From the NCBI GenBank assembly GCA_003520105.1, contig DOVL01000084.1:1-7199 (forward strand): 7,199 nucleotides of DNA, read 5' to 3'. This DNA comes from Lachnospiraceae bacterium. Its GTDB lineage: Bacteria > Bacillota > Clostridia > Lachnospirales > Lachnospiraceae. The position numbers were made by a program, and so were the translations under genes. The notes under the pieces are model-generated. The model was given only the letters and a program-made list of their open reading frames with translations, searched no databases and was not told where the DNA came from. How positions within the stretch are numbered: the first letter of the stretch is position 1; every line of letters begins with the position of its first letter. Below are positions 1-6,453 of this stretch, in pieces.

Positions 1-140
1 AGCATCCAGATTTCGAGCGCAATAACTACGACAGCCATATAGATGGCTGTACGTATATTTGTTTCATTGATGTATTGAGTCTCGTACTTAGTATGCCTGT
101 GGAGACCCAGTTCTCGCCTTATCCACCCCAATAATTTCAT
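1..140 (-). CDS. N-terminal fragment of an unidentified membrane protein (runs off the left edge)
   Basis: An open frame of 46 codons begins at an ATG (138-140) and has no stop before the left edge, so only the N-terminus is present. A TAG lies directly before the ATG in frame, which makes this the first possible ATG start, and a GAGGTG ribosome binding site (150-155) sits 9 bases upstream. The first 30 residues are charged and hydrophilic (start MKLLGWIRRELGLHRHTKYE). From about residue 31 the chain turns hydrophobic (TAIYMAVVVIALEIWML), like the first membrane segment of a protein with a cytoplasmic N-terminus. The gene follows the lipoprotein gene on the same strand after 82 bases with no clear terminator, so it may be its downstream operon partner. 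This type of N-terminus recalls multi-pass sensor or GGDEF-type proteins of Lachnospiraceae, but that is only an impression; function cannot be assigned from 46 residues. Confidence 0.65.
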   Translation of the reverse strand, partial: MKLLGWIRRELGLHRHTKYETQYINETNIRTAIYMAVVVIALEIWM

Positions 141-149
141 CTATTCGGA

Positions 150-155
150 CACCTC
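150..155 (-). promoter_or_regulatory. Ribosome binding site of the left-edge gene
   Basis: On the minus strand the sequence reads GAGGTG, ending 9 bases before the ATG at 138-140. It is the main support, together with the in-frame stop just upstream, for treating the left edge as the start of a gene rather than as non-coding sequence. Confidence 0.55.
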
Positions 156-222
156 ACTAAAACCCCAATGTGATCAATGTGTACAGAGATAATGAATAGT
201 TTAGCTGTTAACCACGATCAGC

Positions 223-1830
223 TTAGTTATAATCATCCGGTATACCCAGGAAACCGGTTTCTGATTTTGGATTGTAGATTCCGTAATAAGGAAAATCTTC
301 AGGTATCTCTTCATAGTCTACAGCCAGAGGAGCACCGATCCAGCCGAGGAAAGACTCGGTCATGCTGCTCTTTTTAGCACCCGGATAATAGAGTGTGTAA
401 ACAGTTGTTGTATCTGCCTCAAGTCCGTAAGGAGGAGTGACAATGTATTTGGTATTCTGATCTATCCACTCTTCACCTTCTTCGTAAGAGAACTCGATCT
501 TCTCCATCCTCATCGTATAGGTATAGTCGTCAACCTTCTTCACATCTGTGAATTTGCCATAGAAAACAGATAAATAGACCGTTCCGTTTGGATAACCATC
601 ACCGGTTTCGCCAAAGTTTGTATCTGAATATGAACCTGTGAAAGAACCATCAGGGTTGATATTAAGGACTGTAGCCCATCCGCCTGCACCACTTGAGAAG
701 TAGAAGATAGGAAGATCGGTAAGAGCCTCGATCTTATCACCGGTCTGATTATTGCTTGAATTCGGATCGGTAGTATTACCGCCGTTTCCGTCAGGATCAA
801 CAAAGTTGCCGTTCTGAGATGCGCCGCCTGTTTCAAGCATTGAGATGCTGTCATCATATGCAAGAGCGTTACATCCGTTTTCCCTGATACTGTTAAGGAA
901 TTCCTCGTCTGTCATGTAACCATTGAAGAGAAGGACTTCGTCGATGTTATCATAGAAGCTTGCTGATGCAGTCATAAGCTCGTTCTGAGTAACAGATTTA
1001 CCATCAATATAGCAGAGGATGTCTGCTGATCCGGTCTGCTCATCATAGGTTCTCTCTACGGTATATTCATGAACCTTGGTGAAAGGACTTGTGTCAAATG
1101 ACAACTCCATGATGGTATCTGTCCAGTTCTGGTCACCGTAGCTTCTGTAGATAAAGAGGTGAGGATTGTTCTTAACTTTAAATACACAGTAGCTTGCAGC
1201 ACCGCCTACCTGAACATCGATGTATTCGTTATAGATCTCAAATGCTTCGCTGTCTACAAAGGTATAGACATTAAGTCTTGCCGAATAATCATTCTCAGCT
1301 GAGATAAAGAGCAGATCACGGACACCGCTGCCGGTAACATCTGAAAATGCTACTGGATGTGTCTTATTATCAACCGGAATAACATCAGAATATGCGGCAT
1401 ACGAGAACTGAAAGTTGTATGCATTTATGACACTCTCGTGATCCTTCAGAACCTTTATGTATGCCTTGCATATTTCATCATTAACAGTGATATTGTTATT
1501 GTTACCGTTGAGGCCGCTCTGAAGGTCAACACCGCTCATTCCGTTCATCAGATTGCCTGACTGTGATAAGGAAGAGTTGTTGCCAATATCAAAACCTGAT
1601 ATACCTGCACCGCCGCCGTTATTGATTCCGGTTGTAGCTTCTGTACTGGCGGTTGATGCTTCGGTAGTATCTGTCGATGCTTCTGTGGTTGTGTCGGAAG
1701 AAGCTTCTGTACTGACAGATGTATCACTTGTTGTGTCATCCTTTTTTTTGTCATCTTTCTTTCCGCAGGCTGCCAGTCCCATGATGAGCAGTGCGGATGT
1801 TAAAAGCACTTTTGTTTTTATTTTTCTCAT
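223..1830 (-). CDS. Secreted lipoprotein of unknown function with two globular domains
   Basis: A 535-residue exported lipoprotein, predicted to be anchored to the outer face of the membrane. Residues 1-22 form a lipoprotein signal peptide: basic start (MRKIKTK), hydrophobic core, and lipobox LAAC with Cys22 as the lipidated residue. Residues 23-68 are a Lys/Asp then Thr/Ser/Ala/Glu low-complexity stalk, followed by a Gly/Asn/Ser-rich stretch to about 115. The first globular domain (about 116-335) contains DVTGSGVRD (164-172), which resembles the calcium-loop-like DxxGxGxxD signature of FG-GAP/EF-hand-type repeats in surface proteins. A second Gly/Asn/Asp-rich linker (about 335-366) leads to a C-terminal domain (about 370-510) rich in Gly, Tyr and Trp, with FSSGAGGW (378-385), GDGYPNGTVY (410-419) and EEWID (453-457). 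I recall similar domains in other Firmicutes lipoproteins but know no name or function for them. The ATG is chosen because it gives the signal peptide and follows GAGGT by 7 bases. No catalytic motif is visible; a surface, binding or envelope role is inferred. Confidence 0.9.
   Translation of the reverse strand: MRKIKTKVLLTSALLIMGLAACGKKDDKKKDDTTSDTSVSTEASSDTTTEASTDTTEASTASTEATTGINNGGGAGISGFDIGNNSSLSQSGNLMNGMSGVDLQSGLNGNNNNITVNDEICKAYIKVLKDHESVINAYNFQFSYAAYSDVIPVDNKTHPVAFSDVTGSGVRDLLFISAENDYSARLNVYTFVDSEAFEIYNEYIDVQVGGAASYCVFKVKNNPHLFIYRSYGDQNWTDTIMELSFDTSPFTKVHEYTVERTYDEQTGSADILCYIDGKSVTQNELMTASASFYDNIDEVLLFNGYMTDEEFLNSIRENGCNALAYDDSISMLETGGASQNGNFVDPDGNGGNTTDPNSSNNQTGDKIEALTDLPIFYFSSGAGGWATVLNINPDGSFTGSYSDTNFGETGDGYPNGTVYLSVFYGKFTDVKKVDDYTYTMRMEKIEFSYEEGEEWIDQNTKYIVTPPYGLEADTTTVYTLYYPGAKKSSMTESFLGWIGAPLAVDYEEIPEDFPYYGIYNPKSETGFLGIPDDYN
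1625..1762 (-). repeat. Low-complexity repeat coding for the lipoprotein stalk
   Basis: This stretch codes for the Thr/Ser/Ala/Asp/Glu-rich stalk just after the lipidated Cys, in which the units TEAS and DTT recur. At DNA level the 13-mer AGCTTCTGTACTG occurs twice (1636-1648 and 1702-1714), 66 bases or exactly 22 codons apart, with degenerate GATGCTTC units between them. Slippage or recombination between such copies would change stalk length without shifting the frame. Confidence 0.6.
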
Positions 1831-1837
1831 ATTTTTG

Positions 1838-1842
1838 ACCTC
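1838..1842 (-). promoter_or_regulatory. Ribosome binding site of the lipoprotein gene
   Basis: GAGGT on the minus strand, 7 bases before the ATG at 1828-1830. It supports the chosen start, which also gives a complete signal peptide. Confidence 0.65.
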
Positions 1843-1898
1843 GCTGTATATAAATACTCTATTACCTTAAACTACGTGCAGATTATTACAAAAAACCT

Positions 1899-1920
1899 AA
1901 GAGAAAAGCCCTTTTCCCTT
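1899..1920. repeat. Near-perfect dyad in the divergent control region
   Basis: AAGAGAAAAG (1899-1908) and CTTTTCCCTT (1911-1920) form 10-base arms around CC with a single mismatch. In minus-strand RNA the mismatch becomes a G-U pair, so a 9-pair stem with a GGGC loop can form, followed three bases later by TTTTTT. It lies just downstream of the candidate lipoprotein promoter. It could be an operator, an early-leader hairpin, or a weak minus-strand terminator; the sequence does not decide between these. Confidence 0.45.
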
Positions 1921-1927
1921 ACCCTTA

Positions 1928-1956
1928 ACAATACCATATCAGCGAAATAATGGCAA
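1928..1956 (-). promoter_or_regulatory. Candidate promoter of the lipoprotein gene
   Basis: On the minus strand, TTGCCA (1951-1956, 5 of 6 to the -35 consensus) is followed after 17 bases by TATTGT (1928-1933, 4 of 6 to the -10 consensus). It would give a leader of roughly 90 bases. The -10 is weak, so this is a moderate call; no better pair was found between here and the start codon. Confidence 0.4.
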
Positions 1957-1961
1957 ACACT

Positions 1962-1991
1962 TTGACATATATATGGCCTATGATGTAAAAT
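1962..1991 (+). promoter_or_regulatory. Promoter of trpB2
   Basis: TTGACA (1962-1967, perfect -35) and TAAAAT (1986-1991, 5 of 6 to the -10 consensus) are separated by 18 bases. Transcription would start near 1998, giving a leader of about 93 bases. That leader is too short for a T-box riboswitch and shows no strong hairpin followed by a T run or obvious Trp-rich leader peptide, so typical trp-type attenuation is not seen. Confidence 0.65.
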
Positions 1992-2079
1992 GTTCACCGT
2001 GAGTCTTTTCATGCCCCAAAAACTCGGAAAATTGAGAGATTTGTGGTTACGCATGGGAGAAGTAGTTTTGTTTTATCGT

Positions 2080-2085
2080 GGAGGA
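2080..2085 (+). promoter_or_regulatory. Ribosome binding site that fixes the trpB2 start at 2091
   Basis: GGAGGA, 5 bases before the ATG at 2091. An in-frame GTG at 2043 would add 16 residues, but those residues do not look like TrpB2 and this site lies inside that extension, so 2091 is the much better start. Confidence 0.85.
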
Positions 2086-2090
2086 TAAAA

Positions 2091-3461
2091 ATGGAAAGAA
2101 ATATACCTTACAAGATCTATCTTGAAGAAAACGAGATGCCAAAGCAGTGGTACAATGTCAGAGCCGATATGAAGAATAAGCCGGCACCACTCCTTAATCC
2201 TGGAACTCTTCAGCCTATGACTGCTGAGGAACTTGCAGGAGTTTTCTGCGATGAGCTTATCGCACAGGAGCTTGACAATGATACAGCATATATCCCGATC
2301 CCTGAAGAGATACTGGGATTCTACAAGATGTATCGTCCGTCACCACTCGTTCGTGCATATTGCCTGGAGGAGAAGCTTCAGACTCCGGCTAAGATTTACT
2401 ATAAATTCGAGGGAAATAACACCAGCGGAAGCCATAAGCTCAATTCCGCAATAGCTCAGGCTTATTACGCTAAGAAGCAGGGCCTTAAGGGTGTTACTAC
2501 AGAGACCGGTGCAGGTCAGTGGGGAACAGCGCTTTCAATGGCATGCGCATATCTCGGCCTGGACTGCAGGGTTTATATGGTTAAGGTTTCTTATGAGCAG
2601 AAGCCTTTCAGAAGAGAGGTTATGCGTACCTATGGTGCGACAGTTACACCTTCTCCAAGTGATACTACAGAAGTAGGAAGAAAGATCCTTGCCGAGCATC
2701 CGGGAACCACCGGAAGCCTTGGCTGCGCTATTTCCGAGGCTGTTGAAGCAGAGATCAAGCTTGATGGTTACAAATATGTTCTCGGAAGCGTTCTCAATCA
2801 GGTTCTTCTTCACCAGACAGTTATAGGCCTCGAGACCAAGGCTGCTCTTGATAAATACGGAATTAAGCCTGATGTGATCATCGGCTGTGCAGGTGGTGGT
2901 TCAAACCTCGGCGGACTTGTATCTCCTTTCATCGGTGAGATGCTCCGTGGTGAGAATAAATACCAGATAATCGCTGTTGAGCCTGCATCATGCCCAAGCT
3001 TCACAAGAGGTAAGTTTGCATATGACTTCTGCGATACAGGAAAGGTTTGTCCGCTTGCCAAGATGTACACACTCGGAAGCAACTTCATCCCTTCTGCAAA
3101 CCACGCAGGTGGTCTCAGATATCACGGAATGAGCCCAATCCTTTCACAGCTTTACCATGATGGTTACATGGAAGCAAGAAGCGTTGAGCAGACAGCTGTA
3201 TTTGAAGCTGCTACACAGTTCGCAAGAGTTGAAGGTATCCTTCCTGCACCTGAATCAAGTCATGCAATAAGAGTTGCCATTGATGAGGCACTTAAGTGCA
3301 AGGAAACAGGTGAGGAGAAGACCATCGTATTCGGTCTTACAGGAACAGGTTACTTTGATATGGTTGCATATGAGAAATTCAACAATGGTGAGATGGGTGA
3401 TTACATCCCTACTGACGAGGAGCTGGCAAAGAGTCTTGCTGAGCTTCCTGCTGTAGAGTAA
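2091..3461 (+). CDS. trpB2: Tryptophan synthase beta chain, TrpB2 type (PLP-dependent)
   Basis: A 456-residue fold-type II PLP enzyme of the TrpB2 subfamily, expected to condense indole with L-serine (or an activated serine) to tryptophan in the cytoplasm. The length is typical of TrpB2, which is longer than TrpB1 (about 400). Key features: GSHKLN (113-118) with Lys116 as the PLP Schiff-base lysine; ETGAGQWG (138-145) with Glu138 as the expected catalytic acid, where Trp replaces the His usual in TrpB1; GGGSN (268-272) binding the cofactor phosphate; the late PAPESSHAI segment characteristic of TrpB2; and TGTGYFD near the C-terminus. An N-terminal WYNVRADM block also fits TrpB2. No trpA or other trp gene adjoins; neighbours are a lipoprotein (divergent) and a transporter (convergent), so it is monocistronic. 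An indole-salvage role or action with a TrpA encoded elsewhere are both possible. The residues for catalysis are all present. Confidence 0.93.
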   Translation: MERNIPYKIYLEENEMPKQWYNVRADMKNKPAPLLNPGTLQPMTAEELAGVFCDELIAQELDNDTAYIPIPEEILGFYKMYRPSPLVRAYCLEEKLQTPAKIYYKFEGNNTSGSHKLNSAIAQAYYAKKQGLKGVTTETGAGQWGTALSMACAYLGLDCRVYMVKVSYEQKPFRREVMRTYGATVTPSPSDTTEVGRKILAEHPGTTGSLGCAISEAVEAEIKLDGYKYVLGSVLNQVLLHQTVIGLETKAALDKYGIKPDVIIGCAGGGSNLGGLVSPFIGEMLRGENKYQIIAVEPASCPSFTRGKFAYDFCDTGKVCPLAKMYTLGSNFIPSANHAGGLRYHGMSPILSQLYHDGYMEARSVEQTAVFEAATQFARVEGILPAPESSHAIRVAIDEALKCKETGEEKTIVFGLTGTGYFDMVAYEKFNNGEMGDYIPTDEELAKSLAELPAVE

Positions 3462-3490
3462 TTCATACAATATACGGTAATAAGCAATAA

Positions 3491-3520
3491 AAAACCGGCG
3501 TACATTTGTATGCCGGTTTT
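3491..3520. terminator. Bidirectional Rho-independent terminator between convergent genes
   Basis: AAAACCGGC (3491-3499) pairs with GCCGGTTTT (3512-3520), and the stem extends inward by four more pairs, one of them G-U, to a 4-base ATTT loop (3504-3507). The minus-strand reading ends in TTTTTT, a good tail for the transporter mRNA about 33 bases after its stop. The plus-strand reading ends in TTTT followed by CTGGTTT, a poorer but usable tail for trpB2, 30 bases after its stop. Confidence 0.88.
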
Positions 3521-3552
3521 CTGGTTTATAGGAAAATTCGATTTTTGTCAGA

Positions 3553-6402
3553 TCATTCCTGAGTGTTATGCTCTGTGCCTTCTTTCAGCAGAGGAGTATC
3601 TGCTGCTGATGAAATAATATTACGCCTCGGGACGATAAGTCGGTCGCATACCACCAGGATGCCCGGTAACATAAAAAGTATCATTACGAGTGCGAAGGCA
3701 ACACCGATCGATATGATATGACATATTTCTCCGGATGACGGATCCGGGAAGAAATATCCCATAATGAGAGTGATGAACATCATGATCATTCCCGATGTAA
3801 GTATGGTCCTGATCGAAGCTTTATAAGCGGAGATCAGGGCTTCTTTTTTATCTTTTTCCGCACGCTTCTCGATGTAGAAGTTGGTGAAGACGATCGCATA
3901 ATCGATGGTTGCACCCATGAGAAGACTTTGTACGATAAGGAGCGCAAGGTAATTCATCGCCGAACCCATTATACCCATAGCAGTCATGGTTATATAAACC
4001 GAGCACTGGATCAGAAGCACAAGGATAAGCGGAATGAGGAAGTTTCTGAAGGTTATGAGGACAACGATAAATATAGCTGCCGCCGTTATCAGAGTGATCT
4101 TGTTCATCTCATCCTTGAAGGTTTTGGACATTTCGCTTGCCATAGGAGAGCTGCCGATCAGATAGTACTGACCTTCAAGCTTCTCGCTGCAGAGCTTGTC
4201 CAGATCTTCTACGAAATCCATTGACTCGTCCTCACCGTCCTTCAGAACGGTATTCATAACGAAGAGCGAATACTGCTCGCCAACGAGCTGGCTCTTACCT
4301 GCGAGGAGACCGAGCTTAACTGTATTTAACATGCTGCGAGCGTCATCATCGATGAAGCTGCTGAAGGTTTCTGATTTAAGCACATAGTCGAAAAGCTCCT
4401 CCAGAGACATCTTCCATGAGGAGTCATAATTCTTCTCCGCAAAATATAGGTCATAAACGAGCTGGACGTATTTCTTGGATGATTCGTCTACGTTCGGAAC
4501 GTTTGTTGAGGAAGGATCAGACATACGCTCCGAAACAAGAAGAAGCATGTATGCCATTTCTGATGAGGTGTATTTCTTGTCGGTCATGATACTGTCAACG
4601 ATCGCCCTGTAGAAGTTGATCGTATCCTTATCCTTTTTGCTGAGACCGCCCAGCAGAGAAAGTGCGGTTGAAATATCTGAGCGCTGGAGGGCGTCCAGAA
4701 GATCGACGATACTTATGGAATTAACATTCAGATACGTCATAAGAAGATCGATATGATCCTTTTTAACGCCGAACATTGAAGAAAGCTCGGCAGAGGTTCT
4801 TGCGCTCGTGAGGGCAGCCTTACTGCAGAGAGGTCCGAATTCCTTCAACTCTGAAACGGTTGCCTCGTCAAGCTGAGCAGCATAGGTCGGGTTGGAAAGA
4901 ATATCGTTATTTACGAAGGTGATCAGCTCCTCGAGAGTAAGTCCGTCGCCGGTGGTTTCTGCAAAATGGTCATAGTACAGGAACCTCATCATAGATTCAT
5001 CAAAGGTGAAGTCACCGAGAAGTGATGAGCCGCCGAAGTCGGAAAGCATTCCGCTGATGTAGCTGAACATTTCAGAAGAATCATACTTAAGGCCGAGTGT
5101 ATTTGCGTAAGTATTAACAGAAACCACGCCGTCCTGCGGGCTGACGTAGTCAAGTATTTCAGCAATCTTGTCCTCATCAGTGTTGCTGTAGAGAAGAACT
5201 ATCCTGTTATCGTGAGGAAAGACCTGGCTGATCTCGTTGTTCTGGCTCGGTGAGCCATAGGTGATCTCGGCCTTATTTCTTGCGAAAAAGACACCAACAA
5301 AGATAAATACAAAGAGAATAGATATAACTATTCTTGCCGAAAACTCGAAACGCGCGAGGCCGCCGGTCGGAACATTAAGACTCTTCTTGGAGGTCTTCTG
5401 AATAAGCTTGTCGAAGAGGATGATAAGTCCCGGAAGCACTGTAAATACACAGAGGAGACTGATAAACACACCCTTTGCGAGAACGATGCCGAGGTCGGCT
5501 CCGATCTTGAAATTCATGAAGCAGAGAGCAAGAAGACCTACTATGGTTGTAAGTGATGAACTGCAGACCGATGGGATCGCAGAACGGATCGCACGGCGCA
5601 TGGCTTCGCGAGGATCAACTCCTGCACCGAAACCGGCTATAGCTGCACCGTTACCATTCTGAACGCCATTACTGCTTGTATCAAGAGCTTTTCTGGTCTG
5701 TCTGTAACGGTTTGAAAGTATGATCGAGTAATCCATTGCAAGAACAAGCTGCAGGATGGATGCTATGGAATGGGTAGTCTTCGAAACGCTTGGAAGGAAG
5801 AAATTGGTACCCATATTTATCAGGATGGACAGGCCGATCGACATAAGGAAAAGGAAAGGCTCTACCCACGAATTGGTCATGAGAATAAGGATCACCATGA
5901 GGATGGTGACCGCACCTGCGATGATAAATGGCGGAAGAGCGCCGTCGGTCGGATCGTTGGATGCATATACGACATCATAGCTGTCAACGAAATCCTTCTC
6001 GAGAGTGTCCTTGATGGCTTCGATTTCTTTTGAATCATAGTCGTATTTGGTCGAAAGGACGTAGAGAGTGTGGTTACCCTTGTTGTAATAAGGACTGTCC
6101 TTGATATAAGTTACGTCGTCGACGTATTTGATCGCCTTAAGCTGAACCAGAACATTTTCCTTCTGGCTGTCCGAGAGGTCGTCAAACATCACTCTTATGG
6201 TGCTCGGTTCGGACATGTTCGGGAACTCCTTCGCGAGCTCCTTTGTACCCTCCTTCATCTTCGAGGATGCCGGAAGATATTTGGACATGTCTTCGTTTAT
6301 ATTTACCTTCTGCATCAGGAAAAAGCTTGCTGCAGCCATAAGGAGAAATATGGTCAGTAAAACGTATCTGGATTTGACAAGGAATGTTGCTATCTTGTTC
6401 AT
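3553..6402 (-). CDS. MMPL/RND-superfamily membrane transporter with a large duplicated ectodomain
   Basis: A 949-residue proton-driven exporter of the MMPL branch of the RND superfamily, located in the cytoplasmic membrane; the substrate cannot be read from sequence, though lipids and hydrophobic compounds are common for the family. Membrane segments: TM1 about 13-30, TM2 159-175, TM3 182-202, TM4 212-232, TM5 279-296, TM6 304-330, TM7 356-373, TM8 769-784, TM9 788-808, TM10 816-840, TM11 866-885, TM12 893-918. The paired proton-relay residues are seen in TM4 (AMDYSI, Asp224-Tyr225) and TM10 (TIDYAI, Asp834-Tyr835). The first external loop is about 125 residues, the second about 390, which is strikingly asymmetric and contains two related copies of one segment (474-531 and 647-706). 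The C-terminus is a short hydrophilic tail. The ATG follows AAAGG by 8 bases. It is probably transcribed from its own promoter, with trmL 166 bases upstream on the same strand. No periplasmic adaptor or regulator gene is adjacent. Confidence 0.92.
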   Translation of the reverse strand: MNKIATFLVKSRYVLLTIFLLMAAASFFLMQKVNINEDMSKYLPASSKMKEGTKELAKEFPNMSEPSTIRVMFDDLSDSQKENVLVQLKAIKYVDDVTYIKDSPYYNKGNHTLYVLSTKYDYDSKEIEAIKDTLEKDFVDSYDVVYASNDPTDGALPPFIIAGAVTILMVILILMTNSWVEPFLFLMSIGLSILINMGTNFFLPSVSKTTHSIASILQLVLAMDYSIILSNRYRQTRKALDTSSNGVQNGNGAAIAGFGAGVDPREAMRRAIRSAIPSVCSSSLTTIVGLLALCFMNFKIGADLGIVLAKGVFISLLCVFTVLPGLIILFDKLIQKTSKKSLNVPTGGLARFEFSARIVISILFVFIFVGVFFARNKAEITYGSPSQNNEISQVFPHDNRIVLLYSNTDEDKIAEILDYVSPQDGVVSVNTYANTLGLKYDSSEMFSYISGMLSDFGGSSLLGDFTFDESMMRFLYYDHFAETTGDGLTLEELITFVNNDILSNPTYAAQLDEATVSELKEFGPLCSKAALTSARTSAELSSMFGVKKDHIDLLMTYLNVNSISIVDLLDALQRSDISTALSLLGGLSKKDKDTINFYRAIVDSIMTDKKYTSSEMAYMLLLVSERMSDPSSTNVPNVDESSKKYVQLVYDLYFAEKNYDSSWKMSLEELFDYVLKSETFSSFIDDDARSMLNTVKLGLLAGKSQLVGEQYSLFVMNTVLKDGEDESMDFVEDLDKLCSEKLEGQYYLIGSSPMASEMSKTFKDEMNKITLITAAAIFIVVLITFRNFLIPLILVLLIQCSVYITMTAMGIMGSAMNYLALLIVQSLLMGATIDYAIVFTNFYIEKRAEKDKKEALISAYKASIRTILTSGMIMMFITLIMGYFFPDPSSGEICHIISIGVAFALVMILFMLPGILVVCDRLIVPRRNIISSAADTPLLKEGTEHNTQE

Positions 6403-6410
6403 ATGGTGAT

Positions 6411-6416
6411 CCTTTC
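6411..6416 (-). promoter_or_regulatory. Ribosome binding site of the transporter gene
   Basis: GAAAGG on the minus strand, 8 bases before the ATG at 6400-6402. The first membrane segment begins 12 residues into the protein, which agrees with this start. Confidence 0.6.
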
Positions 6417-6420
6417 TGTG

Positions 6421-6450
6421 TGATCGATAATCATATTAGATGATCGATCA
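6421..6450. promoter_or_regulatory. Operator-like imperfect inverted repeat upstream of the transporter
   Basis: Arms TGATCG (6421-6426) and CGATCA (6445-6450) pair, as do inner arms ATCAT (6430-6434) and ATGAT (6440-6444), around an ATTAG centre with a 3-base bulge (ATA, 6427-6429). The repeat covers the predicted transcription start and early leader of the transporter, the usual position for a repressor site. Many MMPL genes are controlled by TetR- or MarR-type repressors, but no such gene is in the window. An RNA hairpin in the leader is the alternative. Confidence 0.45.
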
Positions 6451-6453
6451 GGT

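Noticed and set aside
31..50. Perfect 8-bp inverted repeat ACAGCCAT-ATAG-ATGGCTGT, resembling a terminator or operator
   Set aside because: It lies inside the open frame of the left-edge gene (coding TAIYMAV) and has no T tract on either side, so it is probably a coincidence of codons.
166..181. Direct repeat CAATGTG twice with a 9-base period, a possible regulator site before the left-edge gene
   Set aside because: Only two 7-base copies in A/T-rich sequence, with no promoter boxes that fit around them.
1553..1870. 105-codon plus-strand frame opposite the lipoprotein N-terminus, with a hydrophobic product
   Set aside because: It is the antisense shadow of the stalk and signal peptide; the repetitive Val/Ser/Ala content comes from the Thr/Ala/Asp codons on the other strand.
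1872..2054. 60-codon minus-strand frame in the divergent control region
   Set aside because: It overlaps both candidate promoters, its product has no recognisable features, and it has no good ribosome binding site.
2043..2090. GTG-initiated 16-residue extension of trpB2
   Set aside because: The strong GGAGGA site lies inside this stretch and points to the ATG at 2091; the extension is unlike the TrpB2 N-terminus.
1998..2090. T-box or trp leader peptide before trpB2
   Set aside because: The leader from the predicted start is only about 93 bases, with no T-box core sequence, no terminator hairpin and no Trp-rich peptide.
5408..6409. Several plus-strand frames of 62-96 codons opposite the transporter N-terminal half
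   Set aside because: They overlap one another and the strongly supported transporter frame, and show no family features.
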